Source: Methylobacter sp. (lineage in GTDB: Bacteria; Pseudomonadota; Gammaproteobacteria; Methylococcales; Methylomonadaceae). Taken from it: 27,391 nt of DNA. The notes under the pieces are model-generated. The model ran no database searches. It had not been told where the DNA came from and saw nothing but the letters and a program-made list of their open reading frames with translations. The number at the start of each line of letters is the position of its first letter. The stretch's first letter is position 1. The translations under genes and the position numbers were made by a program. Positions 1-7,394 of the stretch are shown in pieces. The stretch spans positions 1 through 27,391 of the forward strand of contig NZ_JALOCF010000056.1 in NCBI RefSeq assembly GCF_023227905.1, given 5' to 3'.

Positions 1-1151
1 GTGCTGTTGTAGAAAAAGAATACAGCGCAGAAAGAGAAGAATTGCTGAAAACGCTGGAAGAAGGCGCAGTGGTTACCGGTGTGGTTAAAAACCTGACCGA
101 TTACGGCGCGTTTATCGACCTTGGCGGCATTGACGGTTTGTTACACATCACTGACATGGCATGGAGACGCGTGCGTCATCCGTCCGAATGTGTTGAAATC
201 GGTCAAGAAATTAAAGTTAAAGTCCTGAAATACGACAAAGATAAAAACCGCGTTTCATTAGGCATGAAACAAATGGGTGAAGATCCATGGCAAAACATCG
301 CACGTCGTTACCCAGCAGGCACACGTGTATTCGGTAAAGTTAACAACCTGACTGATTACGGCTGCTTTGTTGAAATTGAAGAAGGCGTTGAAGGTTTGGT
401 TCACGTTTCTGAAATGGACTGGACCAACAAAAACGTTAACCCTTCTAAACTGGTTCAATTAGGTGATGAAGTCGAAGTTATGGTTCTGGAAATCGATGAA
501 GAACGTCGTCGTATTTCTTTAGGCATGAAACAATGCAAAACCAATCCTTGGGATGAATTTGCAGCAACACATAACAAAGGCGACAAAATCTCAGGAAAGA
601 TCAAATCAATTACTGATTTTGGCATTTTCATCGGCCTGGATGGTGGCATCGACGGTTTGGTTCATATGTCCGATATTTCATGGGCAGATGAAGGTGAAGC
701 TTCGGTTCGCGACTTCAAGAAAGGCGATGAACTTGAAACAGTCATTTTAGCGGTTGATTCTGAGCGTGAACGTATCTCTTTAGGTATCAAACAACTTGAA
801 CAAGATCCATTCCAAAACTTCCTGGCTACTCATGAAAAAGGCAGCTTGGTAAAAGGAACGGTTAAAGAAGTTGATGCTAAAGGTGCGGTTGTCACTTTAG
901 CTGATCATGTTGAAGGCTACTTACGCGCTTCTGAAATCCAACGCGACCGCGTTGAAGATGCCAGAACCTTGTTAAAAGAAGGCGATGAACTTGAAGCTAA
1001 ATTTATCGGCGTAGATAAGAAAAGCAAATCAATTTCTTTATCTATTAAAGCTAAAGACAGTGATGAAGAGTCTCATACTATTAAAGATCATTCTCAGCAA
1101 ACAATCGGTGCCCCTACCTTCGCTGATATCTTTAAACAGATGGAAAAATAA
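1..1151 (+). CDS. rpsA: 30S ribosomal protein S1, C-terminal part (5' truncated by window)
   Basis: S1 binds mRNA on the 30S subunit and helps initiation on weakly structured or SD-poor leaders. The reading frame is open from base 3 and codes for about 382 residues. It contains successive S1/OB-fold RNA-binding repeats, recognisable by LTDYGAFIDLGGIDGLLHI, LTDYGCFVEIEEGVEGLVHV, ITDFGIFIGLDGGIDGLVHM and a more diverged AKGAVVTLADHVEGYL, each closing with an R(I/V)SLG(M/I)KQ-type strand. These correspond to the last four of the six S1 domains of the enterobacterial protein. No start codon is expected inside the window; internal CTG or ATG codons are not starts. ihfB follows 64 bp downstream, the usual gammaproteobacterial order. 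The family call is certain; only the N-terminus is missing. Confidence 0.97.
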   Translation, partial: AVVEKEYSAEREELLKTLEEGAVVTGVVKNLTDYGAFIDLGGIDGLLHITDMAWRRVRHPSECVEIGQEIKVKVLKYDKDKNRVSLGMKQMGEDPWQNIARRYPAGTRVFGKVNNLTDYGCFVEIEEGVEGLVHVSEMDWTNKNVNPSKLVQLGDEVEVMVLEIDEERRRISLGMKQCKTNPWDEFAATHNKGDKISGKIKSITDFGIFIGLDGGIDGLVHMSDISWADEGEASVRDFKKGDELETVILAVDSERERISLGIKQLEQDPFQNFLATHEKGSLVKGTVKEVDAKGAVVTLADHVEGYLRASEIQRDRVEDARTLLKEGDELEAKFIGVDKKSKSISLSIKAKDSDEESHTIKDHSQQTIGAPTFADIFKQMEK

Positions 1152-1160
1152 AAATCATGA

Positions 1161-1200
1161 GGGGTATGTATCACTACGTGCCCCTTTAATTTTATTTGTT
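1161..1200 (+). terminator. Hairpin and T-rich tract between rpsA and ihfB
   Basis: Arms 1161-1170 and 1175-1184 start with GGGG/CCCC and end with GTA/TAC, with U-G wobbles between and a 4-nt TCAC loop. A T-rich run follows to 1200. It looks like a rho-independent terminator or attenuator limiting readthrough from the strongly expressed rpsA into ihfB. Confidence 0.7.
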
Positions 1201-1215
1201 TTCGCAGGATAGAAT

Positions 1216-1521
1216 GTGACAAAATCAGAATTAATTGAAGCACTTGCCAAACATCAGCCGCATCTTGCACAAAAAGATGTAGAGATTGCGGTAAAATGCA
1301 TCATTGAACAAATGAATCAGGCGTTATCTTCCGGTGAAAGAATCGAGATTAGGGGTTTTGGTAGTTTTTCGCTACATTTGCGTCCTCCTCGCATGGGGCG
1401 TAACCCTAAAACCGGTGAATCTGTAGCATTATCAAAAAAACACGTACCGCATTTTAAACCCGGTAAGGAACTTCGTGACAGAGTGGATGCGTCGCGGGAA
1501 AAATGCAAGATAGTTGATTGA
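1216..1521 (+). CDS. ihfB: Integration host factor beta subunit
   Basis: The 101-residue product is a HU/IHF-family DNA-bending protein. It would pair with IHF-alpha to bend DNA sharply in the nucleoid, at sigma-54 promoters and in site-specific recombination. The family signature RGFGSFSLH is followed by the minor-groove arm RPPRMGRNPKTGE with its intercalating-proline region and the C-terminal HFKPGKELRDRV. The start is GTG at 1216: the overlapping ATG at 1214 is followed directly by an in-frame stop, and the MTKSELIEAL N-terminus matches the family. An AGGA-type ribosome site lies just upstream. Position directly after rpsA supports IhfB over HU. A terminator-like hairpin follows the stop. 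Confidence 0.95.
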   Translation: MTKSELIEALAKHQPHLAQKDVEIAVKCIIEQMNQALSSGERIEIRGFGSFSLHLRPPRMGRNPKTGESVALSKKHVPHFKPGKELRDRVDASREKCKIVD

Positions 1522-1533
1522 TATTTTGGTTCA

Positions 1534-1565
1534 TTGAAGCTCTGCAAGCTTGCGCAGGGCTTCAA
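1534..1565 (+). terminator. Terminator-like hairpin after ihfB
   Basis: Twelve-base arms at 1534-1545 and 1554-1565 pair fully except for one G-U wobble around the loop AAGCTTGC. A T-containing but interrupted tract (TGTTTCAGTTTTTGAG) follows. It lies between ihfB and the convergent nudF, so it may act for both strands. Confidence 0.75.
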
Positions 1566-1607
1566 TGTTTCAGTTTTTGAGTAAGACGTTAATCCTTTCC
1601 CTCCTTT

Positions 1608-2207
1608 TTACACCCTCCATTTCAGTTTAAGTTTCTGTTTATTCAATGCCAGCCATTGAATTGCAATAATGGGTATTGCAGACTCTATCTCACCATTTTC
1701 AAGCATAAGGTATACCTCGTCAAAATCAACGGCGCGTACCAATATATCTTCATCCTCATGAGCTAAACCATGAATACCGCCTACACAAGTGCTGTCCACT
1801 TTGCCGCAAAACAGGGTGATCCATTCGGATGAGCCACCCGGCGTGGTATAGAACTCGTTAATAATCATCAATTGCTGAATTTCACAGCCGGCTTCTTCCA
1901 GAGACTCCCGGTAAGCAACTTCTTCGGCTGTCTCACCCTCCTCAATAGCGCCTGCAACAATTTCCATGAGCCAGGCTTTATCAGGGTTTAAAATTGCGCC
2001 TGTTCTGAATTGTTCGATCATCACTACCTTATCGGCATGGGGGTCATATAACAGCACAGCAACACAACTACCGCGCATAAATAATTCGCGAGTTATTTCA
2101 GAACCCCATCCCCCGCCAAACAAAGTATGCTTTAGGCGATACTTTTCTACGCGGAAAAAACCTTGATAGACGATCTCTTTTGTTAGAATTTCAAACTGTT
2201 TATCCAT
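1608..2207 (-). CDS. nudF: ADP-ribose pyrophosphatase (Nudix, NudF/TIGR00052-like)
   Basis: The 199-residue Nudix hydrolase is expected to cleave ADP-ribose to AMP and ribose 5-phosphate. The Nudix box GX5EX7REX2EEXG is complete: Gly86, Glu92, Arg100-Glu101, Glu104-Glu105 and Gly107. The upstream segment with VVMIEQFRTGAIL and WLMEIVAGAIE is typical of the NudF subgroup, and length is close to E. coli NudF (209 aa). The ATG at 2207 lies two bases after the stop of the upstream sugar-dehydrogenase gene, so the two are almost certainly co-transcribed. Substrate is inferred from subfamily resemblance; other Nudix substrates such as nucleotide sugars cannot be excluded. Confidence 0.9.
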   Translation of the reverse strand: MDKQFEILTKEIVYQGFFRVEKYRLKHTLFGGGWGSEITRELFMRGSCVAVLLYDPHADKVVMIEQFRTGAILNPDKAWLMEIVAGAIEEGETAEEVAYRESLEEAGCEIQQLMIINEFYTTPGGSSEWITLFCGKVDSTCVGGIHGLAHEDEDILVRAVDFDEVYLMLENGEIESAIPIIAIQWLALNKQKLKLKWRV

Positions 2208-2209
2208 TA

Positions 2210-3334
2210 TTAACCTGTGTACGCAATCCTATAAATGAGGCCGAGTTTATCGTCGCTAACCAGCAGGCTGCCGTCAGGCATTTCCAGAATATCGACGGGG
2301 CGACCGAGAACTTTGTAATCTTGAGTCAACCAGCCATCGACAAAAACCTGTTCTGAAGCTGGCTTGCCTTGGTCGAATTTTACCAAAGTAACGCGGTAGC
2401 CCACCGGAATAGACCGGTTCCATGAACCGTGCTGGGCTACAAACAGCTGATTTTTGAATTCAACCGGAAATTGACTGCCCCGGTAAAAACGCATGCCCAG
2501 TGATGCTACATGAGCGCTGAATTTCCATTCCGGAGCAGTAAGTTGACTACAAGTTTTATCGGGTGCTGTAAATTCGGGATCTGCTATATCGCCGCCATGA
2601 CAATAAGGGAATCCAAAATGTTCCCCGACAGTAGTCCAATGGTTAAGCTCATCGGGGGGTAAATCATCGCCCATATAATCGCGGCCATTATCAGTAAAAA
2701 ACAAGGCATTGGTTTCTGGCTGCCAATCAAGTCCAACCGAACTTCTGATGCCTCTGGCAAGCATTTCAAAGCCGCTACCATCGATATTTAATCTTACTAA
2801 TGAGCTAAAGATCGGTTTTTCCGGCTCACAAACATTGCATGGTGCCCCAACAGCAGTGTACAACTTGTTATCAGGGCCAATACGCAGATATTTCGAGCCA
2901 TGCCATTCTTCTGATGGAAGTTGATCATAAACGACAACGGGTTTGGGCGGATTAGCTAAACTCTGCGTAATGTGATCAAAGCGGATAATACGATTAATTT
3001 CCGCGACGTAAAGTGAATCATCCTTGTAAGCAACGCCGTTGGGTGTGAATAAATGGCTGGCGATGACATAACGAGCGTCTGCAAGGCCGTCGTTGTTGCT
3101 ATCTTGTACGGCGTAAACCGTGTTCTCTTCGGATCCAGTACCTACAAAGACTACACCGTTATCCCCTAAAGCCAAGCTGCGAACACTGGGCAGGTTGTCA
3201 GCAAAAATGGATAGAGTGAAGCCAGCCGGCACATGTAACTGCTTTAAAAGGTCCTGATGATTATTTGGCTGTGCGATAGCGAAATAAGGATTAATTAAAA
3301 ATAAGGCAAACAATATTACTTTTATAATATTCAT
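2210..3334 (-). CDS. Secreted PQQ-dependent sugar dehydrogenase (GSDH/sorbosone dehydrogenase family)
   Basis: A 374-residue beta-propeller enzyme of the soluble aldose sugar dehydrogenase type (PF07995), which oxidises sugars in the periplasm using pyrroloquinoline quinone. Residues 1-22 are a signal peptide (hydrophobic IIKVILFALFLI, then AIAQ). Family hallmarks seen are the likely catalytic His145 in EWHGSKYLRIGPDNKLYTAVG context, RSSVGLDWQPET (the R-x-x-x-G-L-x-W motif), FFTDNGRD and a C-terminal DGSLLVSDD blade. A CNVC pair follows the His segment. The ATG at 3334 is chosen because a GGAGG ribosome site sits 8 bases before it; an in-frame ATG at 3349 overlaps that site and would add five residues. 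nudF follows in the same transcript. Electron acceptor and sugar are not predictable. Confidence 0.85.
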   Translation of the reverse strand: MNIIKVILFALFLINPYFAIAQPNNHQDLLKQLHVPAGFTLSIFADNLPSVRSLALGDNGVVFVGTGSEENTVYAVQDSNNDGLADARYVIASHLFTPNGVAYKDDSLYVAEINRIIRFDHITQSLANPPKPVVVYDQLPSEEWHGSKYLRIGPDNKLYTAVGAPCNVCEPEKPIFSSLVRLNIDGSGFEMLARGIRSSVGLDWQPETNALFFTDNGRDYMGDDLPPDELNHWTTVGEHFGFPYCHGGDIADPEFTAPDKTCSQLTAPEWKFSAHVASLGMRFYRGSQFPVEFKNQLFVAQHGSWNRSIPVGYRVTLVKFDQGKPASEQVFVDGWLTQDYKVLGRPVDILEMPDGSLLVSDDKLGLIYRIAYTG

Positions 3335-3446
3335 GAGAATAACCTCCATTAATTAACTTTAAGTTATATTAACACCCTTAGCAGGGTTGGAATATGTCAT
3401 TCAAACCCCATATTGATTAAACCTCAACTTCAAAAGGCTCAAACAT

Positions 3447-4322
3447 ATGATGCGCATTTTTCTTTTTATTGCAACCAATGCGGCGATATTGGTTGTAGTG
3501 AGTATTGCTTTTAATGTTTTAGGTTTAAGCAGCGCCCTGGACGCTCAAGGCGTCGACCTCAATCTGAATGCCCTTTTAATCATGTCGGCAATAATCGGCA
3601 TGACCGGTTCCGTTATTTCGCTGGCAATGTCTAAATGGTCGGCCAAAAGGGCGATGGGCGTGTATGTCATTGAGCAACCCCAAAATCAAACCGAACAATG
3701 GTTAGTTAGCATTGTGTCCAGACAAGCCAGACAAGCAGGCATCGACATGCCTGAAGTCGGCATATTCCAGACGCCTGATGCCAATGCCTTTGCTACCGGC
3801 ATGAGCAAAAACAGTTCGTTAGTAGCGGTCAGCACCGGCTTGCTGCAAAACATGAGCCCTGATGAAGTTGAAGCGGTTGTCGGTCATGAAATCAGCCATG
3901 TTGCCAACGGCGACATGGTGACGATGGCATTAATGCAGGGCGTAGTGAATACCTTTGTTTACTTTTTTGCGACCGTCATCGGTCATGTTGTCGACCGGGT
4001 TGTGTTTAAAACCGAGCGCGGCTACGGTCCGGCCTATTACATTACCCAAATGGCGGCTCAAGTCGTTTTGGGGATTCTGGCTTCCATGCTGGTCATGTGG
4101 TTCTCCCGTTACCGGGAATTTAAGGCAGATGCCGGTGGCGCAAACTTGGCCGGACGGGAAAAAATGATCGGCGCTTTGCGTGCCTTGCAGCGTGGACATG
4201 AAGCGCAAGACTTGCCAGGGCAATTAGCGGCTTTCGGCATCAACGGTGGAGGGATGAGTAAGTTGTTTATGAGCCATCCACCATTGGAAGAGCGCATTGC
4301 CGCGCTGCAAAACAGCCGTTAA
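3447..4322 (+). CDS. htpX: Protease HtpX, inner-membrane M48 metalloprotease
   Basis: The 291-residue membrane zinc protease belongs to the HtpX family involved in quality control of misfolded membrane proteins together with FtsH. It has two N-terminal transmembrane segments (about 4-26 and 42-62) and the HEISH zinc site at His147, Glu148 and His151. The likely third ligand is Glu224 in RYREFKADAGG. Two more hydrophobic segments (about 160-182 and 203-220) precede that region. The C-terminus MSHPPLEERIAAL is typical. ATG 3447 and ATG 3450 are both possible starts; an AAGG motif lies about 10 bases upstream. No clear sigma-32 or CpxR site is seen in the leader. Confidence 0.96.
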   Translation: MMRIFLFIATNAAILVVVSIAFNVLGLSSALDAQGVDLNLNALLIMSAIIGMTGSVISLAMSKWSAKRAMGVYVIEQPQNQTEQWLVSIVSRQARQAGIDMPEVGIFQTPDANAFATGMSKNSSLVAVSTGLLQNMSPDEVEAVVGHEISHVANGDMVTMALMQGVVNTFVYFFATVIGHVVDRVVFKTERGYGPAYYITQMAAQVVLGILASMLVMWFSRYREFKADAGGANLAGREKMIGALRALQRGHEAQDLPGQLAAFGINGGGMSKLFMSHPPLEERIAALQNSR

Positions 4323-4332
4323 CTCAAACTAT

Positions 4333-4357
4333 GCCGGACAGTCTATGTCCGGCTTTT
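4333..4357 (+). terminator. Rho-independent terminator of htpX
   Basis: A perfect 8-bp stem GCCGGACA/TGTCCGGC (4333-4340, 4346-4353) with loop GTCTA is followed by TTTT. The next start codon lies only 10 bases beyond. Confidence 0.88.
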
Positions 4358-4367
4358 GTCTTCTATA

Positions 4368-4598
4368 ATGGCCCAATATCAATGCATCCGCTTTGCTTTA
4401 AGCCTGTCATACGACCAATACCTTAAAGTCTATCAGGGCATTGCCAAAAACGTTTCTGTTCTTGCCGATGATGGCAGAAGAATCGCTTTTCCGGCGGGCA
4501 AGGTTCGACCTTTTTTAACTAAACAAGGCATCAACGGTCATTTTGAAATGGAATTAACACCTGAAAATAAATTTATCTGCATTAAGAAACTAAATTAG
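4368..4598 (+). CDS. DUF2835 family protein
   Basis: A 76-residue conserved protein of unknown function. The pattern LSLSYDQYLKVYQG, then a small basic core DDGRRIAFPAGKVRPFLTKQGI and a closing ENKFICIKKL, matches the DUF2835 family as I know it from gammaproteobacteria. Start ATG 4368 fits the family N-terminus; a TTG at 4356 is in frame but lies inside the htpX terminator. There is no Shine-Dalgarno sequence before the ATG, and the bases TATAAT run directly into it (4364-4369). Translation may rely on an unstructured or leaderless mRNA, or the gene may be read through from htpX. Confidence 0.8.
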   Translation: MAQYQCIRFALSLSYDQYLKVYQGIAKNVSVLADDGRRIAFPAGKVRPFLTKQGINGHFEMELTPENKFICIKKLN

Positions 4599-4833
4599 GA
4601 CGTCTCGTTAGGGTTGAACTGCATGATCAGATTATCCGACTCTACAAAGATTTGGCCAGGCTGTTGATTTCCGCGAGCCTAAAATTCTTACGACACTATT
4701 TTCTATTGAGCTATTGCAAGAAGGCGTTGGTATTGACAGTGCTTGCACTTCAACTCCAACTATGAGCGCAACTCTGGGCTATTAGGCAAAATAGGCAAAG
4801 GAATAAATACTGACTTCATATACTAAGGAAACA

Positions 4834-5559
4834 ATGAAAGAACAATTATTAAACAAAAGCTTTGTTACCAATTTCCTCTCGGTTGTGATCATTGCAATCG
4901 GTTATGTTAGTCCGGTACAGCCGGAACTAATCAAATCCATCGGTTTTTTTGCCCTCTCGGGAGCTATTACCAACTGGCTGGCAATTTATATGCTATTCGA
5001 GAAAGTGCCGTTTCTATATGGTTCCGGCGTAATACCGGCCCGGTTTGAAGAGTTTAAATTGTCCATTAAACAACTAATGATGGAGCAGTTTTTTACTGCA
5101 AAAAACATCGAGCAATTTATTGAAACCGAGGAACAACAAGGCAAAAATCTGCTGAACCTGGAACCTTTGTTGAATGCGGTCGATTATGACAAGGTGTACG
5201 AGGGCTTGGTATCTTCGATTATGGGTTCTTCTTTTGGCGGCATGTTAATGATGATGGGCGGTGAGGAAGCGCTGGCGCCGTTAAAAGAGCCGTTTACCGA
5301 AAAGATGAAAATCACCTTGACCGAAATGGTCGAGTCTGATCGATTTAAATCCGCGTTGAAGCAGGGGCTGGATGCGCACAAAATCGGCGGCGATATTATC
5401 GGCAAAATCGAATCAGTCATCGATAAGCGGCTGAGCGAATTGACACCGCAATTGGTTAAGGAAATGGTTCAAGCTATCATTCGCGAGCACCTTGGCTGGC
5501 TGGTCGTTTGGGGCGGCATATTCGGCGGCTTGATGGGCGCATTATTTATTTTCGCCTGA
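4834..5559 (+). CDS. DUF445 family inner-membrane protein
   Basis: The 241-residue protein begins with two closely spaced hydrophobic segments (about 12-28 and 33-51). It contains the family signature FFALSGAITNWLAIYMLFEKVP, here split as FFALSGAITNW and LAIYMLFEKVP, and IPARFEEFK. A long amphipathic helical region follows, and one transmembrane helix closes the protein (about 222-240). It belongs to the short form of DUF445 (PF04286), whose function is unknown. The start has an AAGGA ribosome site. The stop overlaps the start of the downstream esterase (TGATG), indicating translational coupling. Confidence 0.85.
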   Translation: MKEQLLNKSFVTNFLSVVIIAIGYVSPVQPELIKSIGFFALSGAITNWLAIYMLFEKVPFLYGSGVIPARFEEFKLSIKQLMMEQFFTAKNIEQFIETEEQQGKNLLNLEPLLNAVDYDKVYEGLVSSIMGSSFGGMLMMMGGEEALAPLKEPFTEKMKITLTEMVESDRFKSALKQGLDAHKIGGDIIGKIESVIDKRLSELTPQLVKEMVQAIIREHLGWLVVWGGIFGGLMGALFIFA

Positions 5560-6335
5560 TGAAAACGATACAACTGGCTTTTGAAGAGTTCGGCGATCCA
5601 GCTAACCGCCCTTTGATTATCCTGCATGGTTTTTTCGCCTCGTCGCGGAACTGGCGGCTGGTTGCTCAAAGACTGGCTGCCCGATTTCACGTTTATGTGC
5701 CGGACATGCGTAATCACGGTGCATCGCCGCATCATCCGTTAATGGATTATCAGTCCATGAGCGCCGATTTGTTGCGGTTTATGGATGAGCGCGGCCTGGA
5801 AACGGCCAACCTGTTGGGGCACAGCATGGGTGGTAAAATCGCCATGTGGCTGGCGCTTACCAATCCACATCGGGTGGCTAAACTGATTGTGGCGGATATT
5901 GCTCCGGTCAGTTACACGCATAGTTTTGATAATACTGTCTCGGCATTGAAAGCACTGCCACTGGCTGAGCTTAGCAACCGTAAACAGGCTGAAACATTGC
6001 TTGCGCCGAGCATACCCGAGTTGGGTTACCGTCAGTTTCTATTACAAAATCTGATCCTAAAGGACGGCAAATATTGCTGGCGGATTGATCTGGATATTTT
6101 TCATCGCATGGCAGTTAATATTGCCGCTTTTCCCAATGCCGAACATTTAGCGCCGTTTACCGGCAAGGCCTTGTTTATAGCGGGTGGCGATTCAGATTTC
6201 GTTAAGCCGGAAGCTATAAACTCACTTTTCCCGGATGCGGCTTTGGAGACCGTTGCCGGTGCCGGACATTGGCTGCATGTGCAACAACCCGATGTTTTCA
6301 TGACCTTGGTTGAAAATTATTTAGACCTTGAATAA
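5559..6335 (+). CDS. ybfF: Alpha/beta-fold hydrolase, YbfF-like esterase
   Basis: The 258-residue alpha/beta hydrolase has the oxyanion-hole HGF at 23-25, nucleophile elbow GHSMGG with Ser89, Asp113 in VADIAPVSY and the catalytic His237 in GAGHWLH. The Ser89 and Asp113 positions coincide with those of E. coli YbfF, an acyl-CoA/palmitoyl-type esterase, and the length is nearly equal (254 aa). The ATG at 5559 overlaps the DUF445 stop; an ORF extended upstream to 5508 would run inside that gene and is not supported. Substrate is unknown. Confidence 0.88.
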   Translation: MKTIQLAFEEFGDPANRPLIILHGFFASSRNWRLVAQRLAARFHVYVPDMRNHGASPHHPLMDYQSMSADLLRFMDERGLETANLLGHSMGGKIAMWLALTNPHRVAKLIVADIAPVSYTHSFDNTVSALKALPLAELSNRKQAETLLAPSIPELGYRQFLLQNLILKDGKYCWRIDLDIFHRMAVNIAAFPNAEHLAPFTGKALFIAGGDSDFVKPEAINSLFPDAALETVAGAGHWLHVQQPDVFMTLVENYLDLE

Positions 6336-6403
6336 ACAGCTTAGCCTCTAAAGATTAATAGAGTCGAAGCCAGAAAAAAGCTTAAAATGAATCGCCCGTT
6401 GAA

Positions 6404-6411
6404 GGGCAGGG
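6404..6411 (+). promoter_or_regulatory. KOPS motif (GGGCAGGG), FtsK-orienting sequence
   Basis: Exact match to GGGNAGGG on the + strand, pointing toward the dif site at 22365. It lies in the esterase-galU intergenic space. Confidence 0.5.
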
Positions 6412-6472
6412 ATGATCGAGTGCTGCATATAGCATTTGATTTTTAATGATCTGTATTGTCGAGAACGTCTTA

Positions 6473-7354
6473 ATGAATCAAAAAATAAGAAAAGCAGTTT
6501 TTCCGGTTGCGGGTCTCGGAACCCGCTTTTTACCCGCCACTAAAGCCAGCCCAAAGGAAATGCTGCCGGTTGTGGACAAACCTTTAATCCAATATTGCGT
6601 TGAAGAGGCTGTCGCTGCGGGCATCGATACGATTATATTTGTCACGGGCCGAACCAAAAACGTGATTATGGATCACTTTGACAAGGCTTATGAAATGGAA
6701 ACCGAGCTGACTCTCCGCGGCAAAACCGGATTATTGAAGACGGTTAAGGAAACGATACCGCCTAATGTGTCGTTTGTGTTTGTTCGTCAATCTGAAGCAT
6801 TGGGACTGGGCCATGCCGTGCTTTGCGCCAAGCCTGTCGTTGGCGATGAGCCGTTTGCGGTTATCCTGGCTGACGATTTGATCGCAAATAGAAGCGGTAG
6901 CGGCTGCATGACTCAAATGGTTCAACAATACGATCAAAACCAGTGCAGCATATTGGGCGTAGAACGGGTCGATCCAAAAGAAACCGACAAGTACGGCATT
7001 GTTAAAACCAGTGATGTATCGCCATCGGTAGGGAAGGTTGAACTGATTGTAGAAAAACCGGCCCCTGAGCGCGCGCCGTCAAACCTCGCAGTGGTCGGCC
7101 GTTATATTTTAACGCCGGCAATTTTTGAAAAGATAGAAACCACAGAGCGCGGTGCCGGCGGCGAAATTCAGCTGACTGACGCTATCGCCGCATTGATGCA
7201 TGATGAACAGTTCTTAGCCTATGAGTTTGAAGGCAAACGTTACGATTGCGGATCAAAACTCGGTTATTTGCAGGCAACCGTTGAATACGGTCTGGAGCAT
7301 GACGAATTGAAGAGCGATTTCCGGGATTATTTAAAGAACCTGGCTCTCGATTAA
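6473..7354 (+). CDS. galU: UTP-glucose-1-phosphate uridylyltransferase
   Basis: The 293-residue nucleotidyltransferase makes UDP-glucose from glucose 1-phosphate and UTP, for LPS, exopolysaccharide and glycogen-related pathways. The N-terminal nucleotide-binding motif AVFPVAGLGTRFLPATKASP lies at 8-27, followed by KEMLPVVDKPLIQY. ALGLGHAVLCAK, VILADDLI, EKP and GAGGEIQLTDAI are further GalU signatures. ATG 6473 (MNQKIRKAVFP) fits the family N-terminus; ATG 6446 would add nine residues without a better ribosome site. It stands alone, with a G+C-rich hairpin after its stop. Confidence 0.96.
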   Translation: MNQKIRKAVFPVAGLGTRFLPATKASPKEMLPVVDKPLIQYCVEEAVAAGIDTIIFVTGRTKNVIMDHFDKAYEMETELTLRGKTGLLKTVKETIPPNVSFVFVRQSEALGLGHAVLCAKPVVGDEPFAVILADDLIANRSGSGCMTQMVQQYDQNQCSILGVERVDPKETDKYGIVKTSDVSPSVGKVELIVEKPAPERAPSNLAVVGRYILTPAIFEKIETTERGAGGEIQLTDAIAALMHDEQFLAYEFEGKRYDCGSKLGYLQATVEYGLEHDELKSDFRDYLKNLALD

Positions 7355-7363
7355 GATAGCATC

Positions 7364-7385
7364 AGGGCGGCCGATCAGCCGCCCT
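7364..7385 (+). terminator. Bidirectional hairpin between galU and the convergent gene
   Basis: A perfect 8-bp stem AGGGCGGC/GCCGCCCT (7364-7371, 7378-7385) with loop CGATCA lies between two convergent stops. The T tract is weak on both sides. Confidence 0.6.
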
Positions 7386-7394
7386 AGTCATTTC

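Noticed and set aside
4599..4833. Possible gene remnant between DUF2835 and DUF445 genes
   Set aside because: No frame gives a recognisable protein and no conserved motif or structure is visible.
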